DNA of 64,000 bases from Rhizobium sp. RCAM05350 (lineage in GTDB: Bacteria; Pseudomonadota; Alphaproteobacteria; Rhizobiales; Rhizobiaceae): positions 3,240,001 to 3,304,000 of the forward strand of contig CP087974.1 of the NCBI GenBank assembly GCA_024426085.1, written 5' to 3'. The first letter of the stretch is position 1. The number at the start of each line of letters is the position of its first letter. Below, one piece after another: positions 49,635 through 59,445 of this stretch. Made by a program: the position numbers and the translations under genes. The notes below the pieces were generated by a model that had not been told where the DNA came from, ran no database searches, and saw only the letters and a list, made by a program, of their open reading frames with translations.

Positions 49635-49811
49635 TTGTCGGTACCTCTGCTGATTTCCTGCCGCAGGTTTTTCTTTTTAAGTTGTGTTTACGCTGTCGTT
49701 TGTTATCTCGCCTTTCGCAGGGATGACCCTACTTGTCATTGCAGATGATTTAGACGAACATTTGCCATGGCCATCCCGCCTTCCGGCCCATTCCCTCGAC
49801 AGGAGAAAACC

Positions 49812-49976
49812 ATGCCCCTTAAATCTCTGATGGCCGTTGCAGCGCTGGCGCTTTTAGCGCTTTCCGGATGTGCAAGCACCGGCGCGAACAATACCACTTA
49901 TGCCCAGTATCAGGGTTATGGCCCGGTGCCGGACTTCGGCGCGTCCGATCCGGGCGGCGTACGGGTTGGGTACTAA
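49812..49976 (+). CDS. Small lipoprotein
   Basis: A 54-residue protein with a clear lipoprotein signal (MPLKSLMAVAALALLALSGC, lipobox Cys at 20) followed by a short Gly/Tyr/Pro-rich mature part (YGPVPDFGASDPGGVRVGY). A GGAGAAA ribosome site precedes ATG 49812. Such mini-lipoproteins of unknown role are common in rhizobia. Confidence 0.7.
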   Translation: MPLKSLMAVAALALLALSGCASTGANNTTYAQYQGYGPVPDFGASDPGGVRVGY

Positions 49977-50113
49977 CGTCCGCTGAGAAAAACCGGCATT
50001 GTAGGGGGATGATGCATGCCCCCTACAAACCGCGCTTGCCGGCTGATGACGCTGCGACAGCATATCCCGCCAGCCGCTTGCCTAAACCTATTTCCTGAAA
50101 TGTTTGTGGTGAT

Positions 50114-50190
50114 TGGTGATCCCAACTGGATTCGAACCAGTGGCCTCAAGATTAGGAATCTTGCGCTCTATCCTGCTGAGCTATGGGACC
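50114..50190 (-). tRNA. tRNA-Arg (anticodon CCT)
   Basis: On the minus strand the gene reads GGTCCCA...TGGGATC-A-CCA, with seven acceptor pairs (one G-T) and an encoded CCA. The D arm is GCTC/GAGC, the anticodon stem CAAGA/TCTTG encloses TTCCTAA, and the T arm contains GGTTCGAATCC. Anticodon CCT decodes AGG arginine codons. tRNA-Arg genes are frequent integration sites, but no integrase is adjacent here. Confidence 0.96.
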
Positions 50191-50411
50191 AGCCGGAAGA
50201 ACCCTTACAAAAGGAGCGGCCGGAAGCCAAGTGTTTTCCGGCGTGCGTTTGATGCATTTGCTCGAACAGGGCTTTCCGACATGCGTGACGCAAGCCGGGG
50301 CTGGCGCGGAATGGTTTTCCGATGTTAAGCAGGGTGCGGCAGAAACGGGCAGGAGACCCGGCCGTAACGGCGCCGCCTTTTGACAACGACACCCACAGAG
50401 TTTGATCCGGC

Positions 50412-51314
50412 ATGTTCATTGGAATTGATTGGGGCGGCACGAAAATGGAAGTCATCGCGCTGGATCGTGATGGCGCAACACGGGCGAGGCATCGCATCGC
50501 CACGCCGACCAGTGGTTATGATGCCTGTATCCGCGCCGTGCAGGAGCTTGTCGCGGCCGCCGAGCAGAGTGCCGGTGAAACGGGAACGATCGGCATCGGC
50601 ATTCCCGGCAGCCCCAATCCGCGCACCGGCATCGTGCGCAATTCGAATGCAGTGCTTTTGAACGGCCAGCCGCTTGGACGCGATCTTGGTGCCGCACTTG
50701 GCCGCGAGGTCCGGCTTGCCAATGACGCCAATTGTCTGGCGATTTCGGAAGCCGTCGATGGCGCCGGCAAGGATGCGCATACGGTTTTCGGCGTGATCGT
50801 CGGGACCGGCCATGGCGGTGGCCTGGCGATCGGCAAGCATGTGCATGCCGGCTATCAGGGCATTGCCGCCGAAATCGGCCACTATCCGCTGCCCTGGATG
50901 ACGAAGGACGAATATCCCGGCCACAAATGCTGGTGCGGCAAACATGGCTGTCTCGACATGTATGCCTGCGGCACAGGCGTTGAACTGGATTATCGATTGA
51001 CGACCGGCATCGACCGGCGCGGCCGCGACATCATCGCCGACAAGCGCAATGGCGAACCGGTGGCCATCGCCGTCTATGAGCGCTTTGTCGACCGGCTCGC
51101 CCGCAGTCTGGCGCTTTTGACCAATATCGTCGATCCCGATGTGTTTGTGCTCGGCGGCGGTATGTCGAATGTCGATGAAATCTACGATGAGTTGCCGGAT
51201 TTGATTGTCAAATACATCTTCGGCGACAGTTTCGAAACGCCGATCCGCAAGGCGGTGCATGGTGACAGTTCAGGTGCGCGGTGCCGCATGGCTCTGGAAA
51301 GACTGAAAACATAA
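50412..51314 (+). CDS. ROK-family sugar kinase (fructokinase/N-acetylglucosamine kinase type)
   Basis: An intact 300-residue kinase. N-terminal ATP-binding motif GIDWGGTKMEVIALD, catalytic region ANDANCLAISEAVDG, second phosphate motif FGVIVGTGHGGGLAIG, and the ROK zinc site GHKCWCGKHGCLDMYACGTG. Genes with this layout are annotated as fructokinase (Mak) or NagK. It heads a tight three-gene operon (gaps of 12 and 8 bases) with a UPF0303 protein and an AGE-family isomerase, which favours fructose or mannose use. Confidence 0.9.
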   Translation: MFIGIDWGGTKMEVIALDRDGATRARHRIATPTSGYDACIRAVQELVAAAEQSAGETGTIGIGIPGSPNPRTGIVRNSNAVLLNGQPLGRDLGAALGREVRLANDANCLAISEAVDGAGKDAHTVFGVIVGTGHGGGLAIGKHVHAGYQGIAAEIGHYPLPWMTKDEYPGHKCWCGKHGCLDMYACGTGVELDYRLTTGIDRRGRDIIADKRNGEPVAIAVYERFVDRLARSLALLTNIVDPDVFVLGGGMSNVDEIYDELPDLIVKYIFGDSFETPIRKAVHGDSSGARCRMALERLKT

Positions 51315-51326
51315 AGGGAGAGCAGA

Positions 51327-51822
51327 ATGAGTATCGACGCGGATCTGGAACGCATCGCCCTTCAGGAAAAGGAACTGCAGTTCGACAGTTTCAGTCTGGC
51401 GACCGGCTGGGCGCTCGGATCGCTGCTGCGCGAGATGGCGGTGGAGCGCAAGCTCGGGGTCGTCATCGACGTGACGTTGTTTTCCATGCCGGTGTTTTAT
51501 ACGGCGCTGGAGGGCTCGACGCCCGACAATCCGAACTGGGTGCGCCTGCAAGCGCAATTGTGTCTTCCGGTTTCTGAAGAGCAGCTATGCCGTCGGCCTT
51601 TCCCTTGCCAAACAAGGTACCGATATCACCACCAAGTTCGGCCTGCCCGATGCCGAGTTCGCGCCGCATGGCGGCAGTTTCCCAATCGTCGTCAAGGGAA
51701 CCGGCTGTATCGGAGCCGTTACCGTTTCGGGCTTGCCGCAGCGGGAGGATCACATCATGGTCATCGAAGCGCTTGCCAAACTTCTCGGCAAGGATCTTGG
51801 CGGGCTGCAGCTCGGCGAATGA
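51327..51822 (+). CDS. UPF0303/HbpS-like heme-degrading domain protein, frameshifted
   Basis: About 165 residues, starting MSIDADLERIALQEKELQFD. Conserved stretches are VIDVTLFSMPVFYTALEGST, then after an indel near 51558 RKRNCVFRFLKSSYAVGLSL, DAEFAPHGGSFPIVVKGTG, IGAVTVSGLPQREDHIMVIE, ending KDLGGLQLGE. The glycine-rich VKGTGCIGAVTVSGLP segment is characteristic of the HbpS/GlcG-type fold. Its role in a sugar operon is unclear; the family name does not prove heme degradation. Confidence 0.85.
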
Positions 51823-51830
51823 ACGGATAG

Positions 51831-52993
51831 ATGACGATGGACATTGCCGGTTTTTCCGCCAAGCTGAACACATGGCTTTCCGAAAAGGCGTTGCCGCTCT
51901 GGCGGGACAAGGGCTTTGACGCAGCGAGCGGCGGCTTCGTCGAGACCATCGACATGGCGGGGCAGCCGACGCGGGCCAACCGGCGTTCGCGCGTCCAGCC
52001 GCGCCAGGTCTATTGCTTCGCGGAAGCCGGGCGCCGCGGCTGGTCCGGCGATTGGCAGACGCCCGCCACCGAAGGCCTTGCCTATTTCGACCGGGTCTAC
52101 CTGCAGCCAAGCGGCTTCTATGGCGCGCTGGCGGATGCGGATGGCAACCTCATCGATGCGTCCTTCGATCTCTACAATCAGGCCTTCGCGCTCTTGGCCT
52201 TCGCCTATCTGGCGCAGGTCTTTCCAGGCCGCAGACCGGAGATGATTGACCTGCAGCAACGCTGCGCGACGGATTGGAAGCTCATTACAAACATCCTTCG
52301 GCCGGCTTCGAGGAAGATAATCCGCCACGCCTGCCGCTCTGCTCCAATCCGCATATGCATTTGTTCGAGGCCTGCCTTGCCAGCGAAACGGTGGAGGGTT
52401 TCGATACCGTTGCCTGGACCAATCTGGCCGATGAGATCGCTTTCCTCTGCATGGAGCATTTCGTCGACCGGGAAACCGGTGCGCTGCGCGAATTCTTCGA
52501 TCACGACTGGGCACCGATGCCTGGCGACCAGGGCCGTATCGTCGAGCCCGGCCACCAGTTCGAGTGGGCTTGGCTTTTGTTGCGTTGGGCCGAGCGGCGC
52601 GGTAATGCCGATGCGCTGGTCAAAGCCCGTCGGCTGTTCGAAATCGGCGAGCAATACGGCATTGCCCAGCCGCGTGACGTCGCCGTCATGACACTGCTCG
52701 ATGATTTCTCGGTTGCCGATCCGATCGCCCGGCTCTGGCCGCAAACAGAATGGTTGAAGGCGTCGATCCGTTTTGCGGCGTTGACACAAGGCGAGGAGCG
52801 CGAACGTTATTTGCGCTCCGCCGTTCGCGCCGCAACCGCGATGCAGAGCTTTCTTGACACGCCGGTGAAAGGCCTTTGGCGCGACAAGCAGAGGGCTGAC
52901 GGCAGTTTCGTCGATGAGCCGGCGCCGGCCAGCACCTTCTACCATATCCTTTGCGCCATCTATGAACTGGATGATTGCCTGCAGCGTCTTTAA
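51831..52993 (+). CDS. AGE-family epimerase/isomerase, frameshifted
   Basis: About 387 residues with an (alpha/alpha)6-barrel pattern. Conserved stretches include SRVQPRQVYCFAEAGRRGW, DLYNQAFALLAFAYLAQVFP, NPHMHLFEACLASE, EPGHQFEWAWLLLRWAER and PASTFYHILCAIYELDD; the repeated His/Glu/Arg match the N-acylglucosamine 2-epimerase and mannose isomerase active site. The frame changes near 52270. Together with the ROK kinase this suggests isomerising a ketose/aldose pair (for example mannose to fructose) before phosphorylation; this is inference. Confidence 0.88.
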
Positions 52994-53088
52994 GTCGAGA
53001 CATCTGCTGCTTTTTTCATGCGGTCCGCTTCTGAACAGAGGCGGGCCGCTCTGTTTTCAAAGCGATCAATCGTTGAGCTCATATATTG

Positions 53089-53108
53089 ACATAAAGATAT
53101 CTTTATGT
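53089..53108. promoter_or_regulatory. Perfect 20-bp palindrome upstream of metH, SahR-like operator
   Basis: ACATAAAGATATCTTTATGT is fully self-complementary and lies 50 bases before the metH start. It resembles the site used by the ArsR-type regulator SahR, which represses methionine-cycle genes in Proteobacteria when S-adenosylhomocysteine is low. The assignment rests on memory of that motif, not on comparison done here. Confidence 0.65.
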
Positions 53109-53157
53109 GATCTCTGGTTTTCAGTTTATTTGTCGTTTTCAGAACGGGAGATTTCCC

Positions 53158-56100
53158 ATGTCCGCCATCGATGCACTTTTCGGCGCCGTTTTACCCAAAC
53201 CGGATGGATCGAAGTCATGGCCGCGCTGAAAGCAGCGGCCCGCGAACGCATCCTGATCATGGATGGCGCGATGGGAACGGGAGATCCAGCAGCTCGGCCT
53301 TGGCGAAGACCATTTTCGCGGCGACCGGTTCGTTGCCTGCGAATGTCATCTGCAGGGCAACAATGACCTTTTGACGCTGACCCAGCCGGGCGCGATCGAG
53401 GAAATCCACTATAACTACGCGATCGCCGGCGCTGATATCCTTGAGACCAACACGTTTTCCTCTACCTCGATTGCCCAGGCCGATTACGGCATGGAAGCGA
53501 TGGTCTATGAGCTGAACCACGATGGCATGCCTTGCGCGGCGCGCGGGATTGCGGGCGCAGCAGGTCGACGGCAAGCGCCGCTTCGTTGCGGGCGCTCTGG
53601 GGCCGACCAACCGCACGGCTTCGATCTCGCCCGACGTCAACAACCCCGGTTACCGGGCCGTTTCGTTCGACGACCTGCGCATCGCCTATGCCGAGCAGCT
53701 GCGCGGCCTGATCGATGGTGGCACGGATATCGTGCTGATCGAAACCATCTTCGACACGCTGAACGCCAAGGCGGCGATCTTTGCCACCGAGGAGGTCTTC
53801 ATCGAGATGGGCGTCCGCCTGCCGGTGATGATTTCCGGCACGATTACCGACCTTTCCGGCCGTACTCTTTCCGGCCAGACGCCGACCGCCTTCTGGCATT
53901 CGGTGCGCCATGCCGATCCTTTCACTATCGGCCTAAACTGCGCGCTCGGCGCCAACGCCATGCGCGCCCATCTTTCGGAAATCTCCAGCGTCGCCGATAC
54001 GTCTCGTCTGCGCCTATCCGAATGCCGGCCTGCCCAACGAGTTCGGCCAATACGATGAAACGCCGGACGAGATGGCCGCCCAGATCGAAGGCTTCGCCCG
54101 CGAAGGCCTGGTCAACATTGTCGGCGGCTGCTGCGGTTCGACGCCGGCCCATATTCGGGCGATTGCGCAGGCCGTTGCAAAACATGCGCCCCGTGAAATC
54201 CCGGACGTGCCGCGGCTGATGAAGCTGTCCGGCCTCGAGCCGTTTACGCTGACCAAGGACATTCCCTTCGTCAATGTCGGCGAACGCACGAATGTCACCG
54301 GCTCGGCTAAGTTCCGCAAGTTGATCACCGCCGGCGACTATGCCGCGGCGCTTGATGTTGCCCGCGATCAGGTGGCCAATGGCGCCCAGATCATCGACAT
54401 CAACATGGACGAGGGCCTGATCGATTCTGAAGCAGGCGATGGTCGAGTTCCTCAACCTGATCGCTGCCGAGCCGGATATCGCCCGCGTTCCGGTGATGAT
54501 CGATAGTTCCAAATGGGAGATCATCGAGGCTGGCCTGAAATGTGTGCAGGGCAAGCCGCTGGTCAACTCGATCTCGATGAAGGAAGGCAAAGAAGCCTTT
54601 CTGCACCACGCCCGGCTTTGCCGCGCCTATGGCGCCGCCGTCGTGGTCATGGCTTTCGACGAGCAGGGGCAGGCGGACACGCAGGCCCGCAAGGTCGAGA
54701 TCTGCACCCGCGCCTACAAGCTTTTGACCGAGCAGGCCAATTTTTCGCCGGAAGACATCGTCTTCGACCCCAACGTCTTTGCGGTGGCCACCGGTATCGA
54801 GGAACATAACAATTACGGCGTCGATTTCATCGAGGCGACGCGTGAAATCATCGACACGCTGCCGCATGTGCATATTTCCGGCGGCGTCTCCAACCTGTCC
54901 TTCTCCTTCCGCGGCAACGAGCCGGTGCGGGAGGCAATGCATGCGGTGTTCCTTTACCACGCCATCCAGGCGGGCATGGACATGGGCATCGTCAATGCTG
55001 GTCAGCTGGCCGTTTACAGAATCAATCGAACCGGAGCTGAAGGAAGCCTGCGAGGACGTGGTCCTCAACCGCCGAGCCGATTCGACCGAGCGCATGCTGG
55101 AACTGGCGGAGCGCTTCAAGGGCACCGCCGGCAAGGAAGCCAAGGAACGGGACCTGAAATGGCGCGAATGGGCCGTCGAAAAGCGGCTTGAGCATGCGCT
55201 GGTCAACGGCATTACCGAATTCATCGAGGCCGACACCGAGGAAGCCCGACAAAATGCCGAGCGGCCGCTGCATGTCATCGAAGGTCCACTGATGGCTGGG
55301 ATGAACGTCGTCGGCGATCTCTTCGGCGCCGGCAAGATGTTCCTGCCGCAGGTGGTGAAATCCGCACGCGTGATGAAGCAGGCGGTCGCCATTCTCCTGC
55401 CCTATATGGAAGAAGAACGTCTGGCTGGCGGCGGCCTTGGCGAACGCAAGAGCGCCGGCAAGGTGCTGATGGCGACCGTGAAGGGCGACGTACACGATAT
55501 CGGCAAGAACATTGTCGGCGTCGTTCTGGCCTGCAACGACTACGAAATCATCGACCTCGGCGTCATGGTGCCTGCGGCCAAGATCCTTGAGCGTCGCGTG
55601 AAAAGAATGTCGATATTATCGGCCTGTCCGGCTTGATCACCCCGTCGCTCGACGAGATGGCGCATGTCGCCGCCGAAATGGAACGCGAGGGTTTCGATAT
55701 CCCGCTTTTGATCGGCGGCGCGACGACCAGCCGTGTCCATACCGCCGTCAAGATCCACCTGCGCTACAACCAGGGCCAGGCGATCTACGTCACCGACGCC
55801 AGCCGTGCCGTCGGCGTGGTCTCCAGCCTCTTGTCGCCGGAAATGAAGGGCGGCTACATCGACACCGTTCGGGCCGAATACAAGAAGGTCGCGGACGCGC
55901 ATGCCCGCAACGAGCTGGAAAAGCAGCGCCTGCCGCTGGCCAAAGCCCGCGCCAATGCGCAAAAGGTCGATTGGGACGCCTACCAGCCGAAGACGCCATC
56001 CTTCCTCGGTAGAAGGGTTTTCCAGAACTGGGACCTTGCGGAACTGGCTGAGTATATCGACTGGACCCCGTTCTTCCAGACCTGGGAGATGAAGGGCGTC

Positions 56101-56933
56101 TACCCGAAAATCCTCGACGATGAGCGCCAGGGCGAGGCTGCCCGTGCGTTGTTTGCCGATGCGCAGGCGATGCTGGCCAAGGTTATCGTGGAAAAATGGT
56201 TCGCGCCAAAAGCCGTCGTCGGCTTCTGGCCGGCCGGCGTGGTCGGTGACGATATCCGCCTGTTCACCGATGAAAGCCGCGCAACCAGAACGCGCCACCT
56301 TCTTCACGCTGCGCCAGCAGATGGCCAAGCGCGATGGCCGTCCGAACGTGGCGTTGTCGGACTTCGTCGCCCCGGTCGATAGCGGCAAGCAGGACTATCT
56401 CGGCGGCTTCGTCGTCACTGCCGGTATCGAGGAAGTGGCGATCGCCGAGCGCTTCTGAACGGGCCAATGACGATTATTCGTCGATCATGGTGAAAGCCTT
56501 GGCCGACCGTTTCGCCGAGGCCTTTGCCGAACGCATGCACGAATATGTCCGCAAGGAACTCTGGGGCTATGCGGCGGACGAAACCTTCGCGCCGGGCGAA
56601 CTGGCAGGCGAACCCTATGCGGGTATCCGCCCGGCACCCGGTTACCCGGCCCAACCGGATCATACCGAAAAGGCAACGCTGTTCGATCTATTGAAGGCCG
56701 AGGACGAAATCGGCGTGACACTGACGGAAAGCTTTGCCATGTGGCCCGGCTCCTCCGTCTCGGGCATCTATATTGGTCACCCTGACGCCTACTATTTCGG
56801 TGTCGCCAAGGTCGAACGCGACCAGGTCGAGGATTATGCCGAGCGCAAGGACATGCCGATTGTGGAAGTCGAACGTTGGTTGGGGCCGATCCTCAACTAT
56901 GTGCCGACTCCCAGGGCTGAAGCGGCGGAGTAG
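53158..56933 (+). CDS. metH: Cobalamin-dependent methionine synthase, eight frameshifts
   Basis: MetH transfers the methyl group of 5-methyltetrahydrofolate to homocysteine through cobalamin. All four modules are recognisable. The homocysteine domain has MDGAMGT, ADILETNTFSSTSIAQADYG and GGCCGSTPAHI (zinc Cys). The pterin domain has FVNVGERTNVTGSAKF and DINMDEGLID. The B12 domain has VKGDVHDIGKNIVGVVLACN, with the cobalt-ligating His in DxHxxG. The reactivation domain has VVGFWPAG, FAMWPGSSVSGIYIGHPDAYYF and a C-terminus ending EAAE. About 1257 residues from ATG 53158 (MSAIDALFGA). Frame changes are near 53190, 53276, 53545, 54000, 54430, 55020, 55600 and 56280. No reading frame would survive untouched, yet conservation is complete, so errors are likelier than decay. 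Confidence 0.95.
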
Positions 56934-56939
56934 GGGTTA

Positions 56940-56983
56940 AGCTTCAAAGCGGGCCGTCAAAAACCAGGTTTGCTTTGAAGCGC
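56940..56983. repeat. Inverted repeat after metH
   Basis: GCTTCAAAGC and GCTTTGAAGC pair around a 22-base loop just after the metH stop. It lacks a T run and may be a weak terminator or mRNA-stabilising structure. Confidence 0.55.
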
Positions 56984-57035
56984 GGCCTGGGTAGACAGGT
57001 AGCCGCGATATCGCTTGAAGGAGCGTGACCCATTC

Positions 57036-57254
57036 ATGGCCGAAGATAAGCTCGACACGATCGCCCTTCTCAAGGCGATTGCCGATAGTCCGAAGCGTGA
57101 CAACAGCGCCTATCACCGGGCGATGGCCGAGGCGCGTCAGGCGTTTGAAGACGCGGAGATTGCGCTGGGCGGCCCGGTGCGGGTGCGGACCAAAACCAAG
57201 ATGAAGCGGAATGGCGAGTTTACCGTCAAATGGACGTTCAAGCGTCTGGATTGA
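57036..57254 (+). CDS. Small conserved hypothetical protein
   Basis: A 72-residue intact protein from ATG 57036 (MAEDKLDTIALLKAIADSPK), helical in the first half and basic in the second (VRTKTKMKRNGEFTVKWTFK). GGAGCG lies upstream. No signal peptide or known domain is visible. It is the only gene between metH and the BA14K gene. Confidence 0.65.
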   Translation: MAEDKLDTIALLKAIADSPKRDNSAYHRAMAEARQAFEDAEIALGGPVRVRTKTKMKRNGEFTVKWTFKRLD

Positions 57255-57381
57255 AAACGGCACGACATCGAAAGCTCTCGTCGCGCTTGGGCGCCATCAC
57301 AATATCGTGACTTAGCTGCAATGGCGGCACAAAAGCACCCTTTGAAACGTTTTGTCTAGGAAAGGCAAAATGGTGATTCAA

Positions 57382-57870
57382 ATGAAGATGTTCGCAATCA
57401 TTGGTCTGTCGCTGGCCACCGCCTTTTCAAGCGTTGTGCCGGCACAGGCATTTCCATCCATTGAGCGTCCGAAGATTCAGGTTTCGGATGTTCAACAGGT
57501 CGAATCCTACCGTAGCTCGTGGGGTATCGGCCGCTATGGCGGCAATCGCCGTTACATAAGGCGCCATTATCGCAACGGCGGTTACTATCGCAACGGTGGC
57601 AATTATCGTAACGGCGGCTACTATGGTCATCGACGCTATTACCGTGACTATGACGACAACTTCGGTGCGGTGTTTGGCGGTCTGGCTGCAGGCGCGATCA
57701 TCGGTGGCCTTTTGGCGCAACCGAGATATTACGGCGGTGAGCGTCGATACTATCGGACCGGCGGCTCGCATGCTGATTGGTGCTATGCGTGATATCGCTC
57801 ATACCGGGCTTATGACAACACCTTCCAGCCATATAACGGCCGCCGGCGTCAGTGCATTTCGCCCTACTAG
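57382..57870 (+). CDS. BA14K-family protein with an in-frame TGA
   Basis: A secreted protein with a signal peptide (MKMFAIIGLSLATAFSSVVPAQA), a tandem Arg/Tyr/Asn/Gly repeat (YRNGGYYRNGGNYRNGGYYG), a membrane-like glycine-rich segment (FGAVFGGLAAGAIIGGLLA) and the BA14K C-terminal motif. The motif reads ADWCYA, then TGA (57790-57792), then YRSYRAYDNTFQPYNG...QCISPY to a TAG at 57870. The family has Arg at the TGA position, so a CGA-to-TGA change is most likely. The family is known as an immunoreactive, lectin-like protein in Brucella. ATG 57382 is chosen for its fit to the signal peptide; 57370 is possible. Confidence 0.75.
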
Positions 57871-57897
57871 CGGCAGTTGGCGATAAATTTACTTTGC

Positions 57898-57948
57898 AGC
57901 GGGCAGGATATGATTGTCCTGCCCGCTGAGCGCGCCTATCTGCGCGCA
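57898..57948. terminator. Two adjacent hairpins between convergent genes
   Basis: An 11-bp stem (AGCGGGCAGGA with TCCTGCCCGCT, 57898-57927) is followed by a GCGCGC/GCGCGC hairpin (57930-57947). They lie between the convergent BA14K and aldehyde dehydrogenase genes. Neither is followed by a clear T run, so termination is presumed from position only. Confidence 0.45.
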
Positions 57949-57950
57949 CT

Positions 57951-59431
57951 TTAGTCCTTGATATACCAGCCCCAGGGTTCATCGCTGTTGAAGCGGGTGA
58001 TCTGCTTGGTTTCCAGATAGTTCGACAGACCCCACCGGCCGAGTTCGCGGCCGATGCCCGGATTGTTTGTAGCCGCCCCAGGGCGCCTCGACGAAGGTCG
58101 GCTGCGAGCAGTTGACCCAGACGATGCCGGCGCGGAAGGCCTCAGCGACGCGTTCGGCGCGGATCACGTCCTTCGACATCACGGCAGCGGCAAGACCGAA
58201 CCGGCTGTCATTGGCCATGCGGATGGCGTCGTCCTCGTCCTTGAACGGCTTGACGCAGACGACCGGCCCGAAAATCTCCTCCTTCCAGACATAGCTGTCT
58301 TCGCTCATGTCGGTCAGCACCGTCGGTTCCAGGAAATAGCCGCTGTTGAGACCGGCCGGGCGGCTGCCGCCATAAGAAACCGTGGCACCATCGATGCGGG
58401 CGCGATCTATTGCCGAGACGATCTTGTCATACTGCCCCTTCGAGACGATCGGCCCGAGCAGCGTGCCGTCCTCCATACCGTTGCCGATCTTGATCTTGGC
58501 GGCTTCCTCGCACAGGCGCGAAACGATGGCATCGTAGATTCCTGGCCTCGACCAGCACGCGCGAGGTTGCCGAACAGACCTGGCCCTGGTTCCAGAAGAT
58601 TCCAAACATGATCCATTCGACTGCTTTTTCGATGTCGCTATCGGCGAAGATGACGAAGGGGGATTTGCTGCCAAGCTCCAGGCTGACCGTCTTGATATCC
58701 TGCGCCCCGGCCATCATCACCTTGCGGCCGGTTGAGACCGAGCCGGTAAAGGCAAGCTTATCGACCAGCGGGTGTTCGGTCAGCGGTTCCCCGGCCTGAA
58801 GTCCGGTGCCGGTGACGATGTTGAGTACGCCGGCCGGAAGATTGACTTCCTCGGCGATGACGCCGAGTTCGAGCGCGGTGAGCGGCGTGAGTTCCGAGGG
58901 TTTGAGCACCATGGTGCAACCGGCGGCGAGGGCTGGCGCGACTTTCCAGGAGACCATCAGCAACGGGTAGTTCCACGGCGTGATGGCACCGACGACACCG
59001 AGCGGTTCGCGCACCACCCGCGACGAGAAGCGCGGTTCGCTCAGCGGGATGGTCTCTTCCGGATGGTGGTCGAGTTCCTCCGCCAGAGTGGCATAATAGT
59101 TGAAACAGCCGGCGACATCGTCGATGTCCCACAGTGCTTCCGGCAGCGGCTTTCCGTTGTCGGTGACTTCGAGCTTGGCCAGGAATTCCCGTTTCTCGGT
59201 CACTCTTGCGGCGATGGCGCGCAGATAGACGGCGCGTTCGGTGCCGGTGAGTTTCGACCATGGCCCGGAATCGAAGGCGTAGCGGGCGGCTTTGACGGCC
59301 TTGTCGATATCGCCGCTGGTGCCGGCAGGGGCCTTGTGAATGACCTGTTCGGTGGCGGGATCGATGACATCCAGCGTACCGCCCTTCTCAGGCCTTACCC
59401 ACGCACCGTCGATGTAAAGCCTGTCCTGCAT
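57951..59431 (-). CDS. Aldehyde dehydrogenase (BetB-like), two frameshifts
   Basis: An NAD(P)-dependent aldehyde dehydrogenase of about 493 residues, starting MQDRLYIDGAWVRPEKGGTL. The NAD fold includes GVVGAITPWNYPLLMVSWKV and AFTGSVSTGRKVMMAGA; the catalytic Glu is in SLELGSKSPF and the catalytic Cys in NQGQVCSATSRV. An indel near 58545 and another near 58060 break the frame; the true end GRWGLSNYLETKQITRFNSD...WGWYIKD is of the betaine-aldehyde dehydrogenase type. With a polyamine-type transporter nearby it may act on aminoaldehydes; this is inference. Its start is 15 bases after the glycosyltransferase stop. Confidence 0.88.
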
Positions 59432-59445
59432 GTCGCCGTCCTTCT

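Noticed and set aside
50114..50190. tRNA-Arg as the attachment site of a genomic island
   Set aside because: No integrase, no duplicated tRNA 3' end and ordinary housekeeping genes on both sides.
52994..53157. Riboswitch (SAM or cobalamin) before metH
   Set aside because: The leader is short and lacks recognisable B12-box or SAM-II-like elements; the palindrome explains the visible structure better.
54400..55392. 330-residue minus-strand frame opposite metH
   Set aside because: Ser/Arg-rich shadow of the pterin and B12 domains of MetH.
57538..57640. Short tandem repeats as a possible CRISPR or minisatellite
   Set aside because: They encode the Arg/Tyr/Asn/Gly repeats of the BA14K protein in frame; no spacers or cas genes are present.
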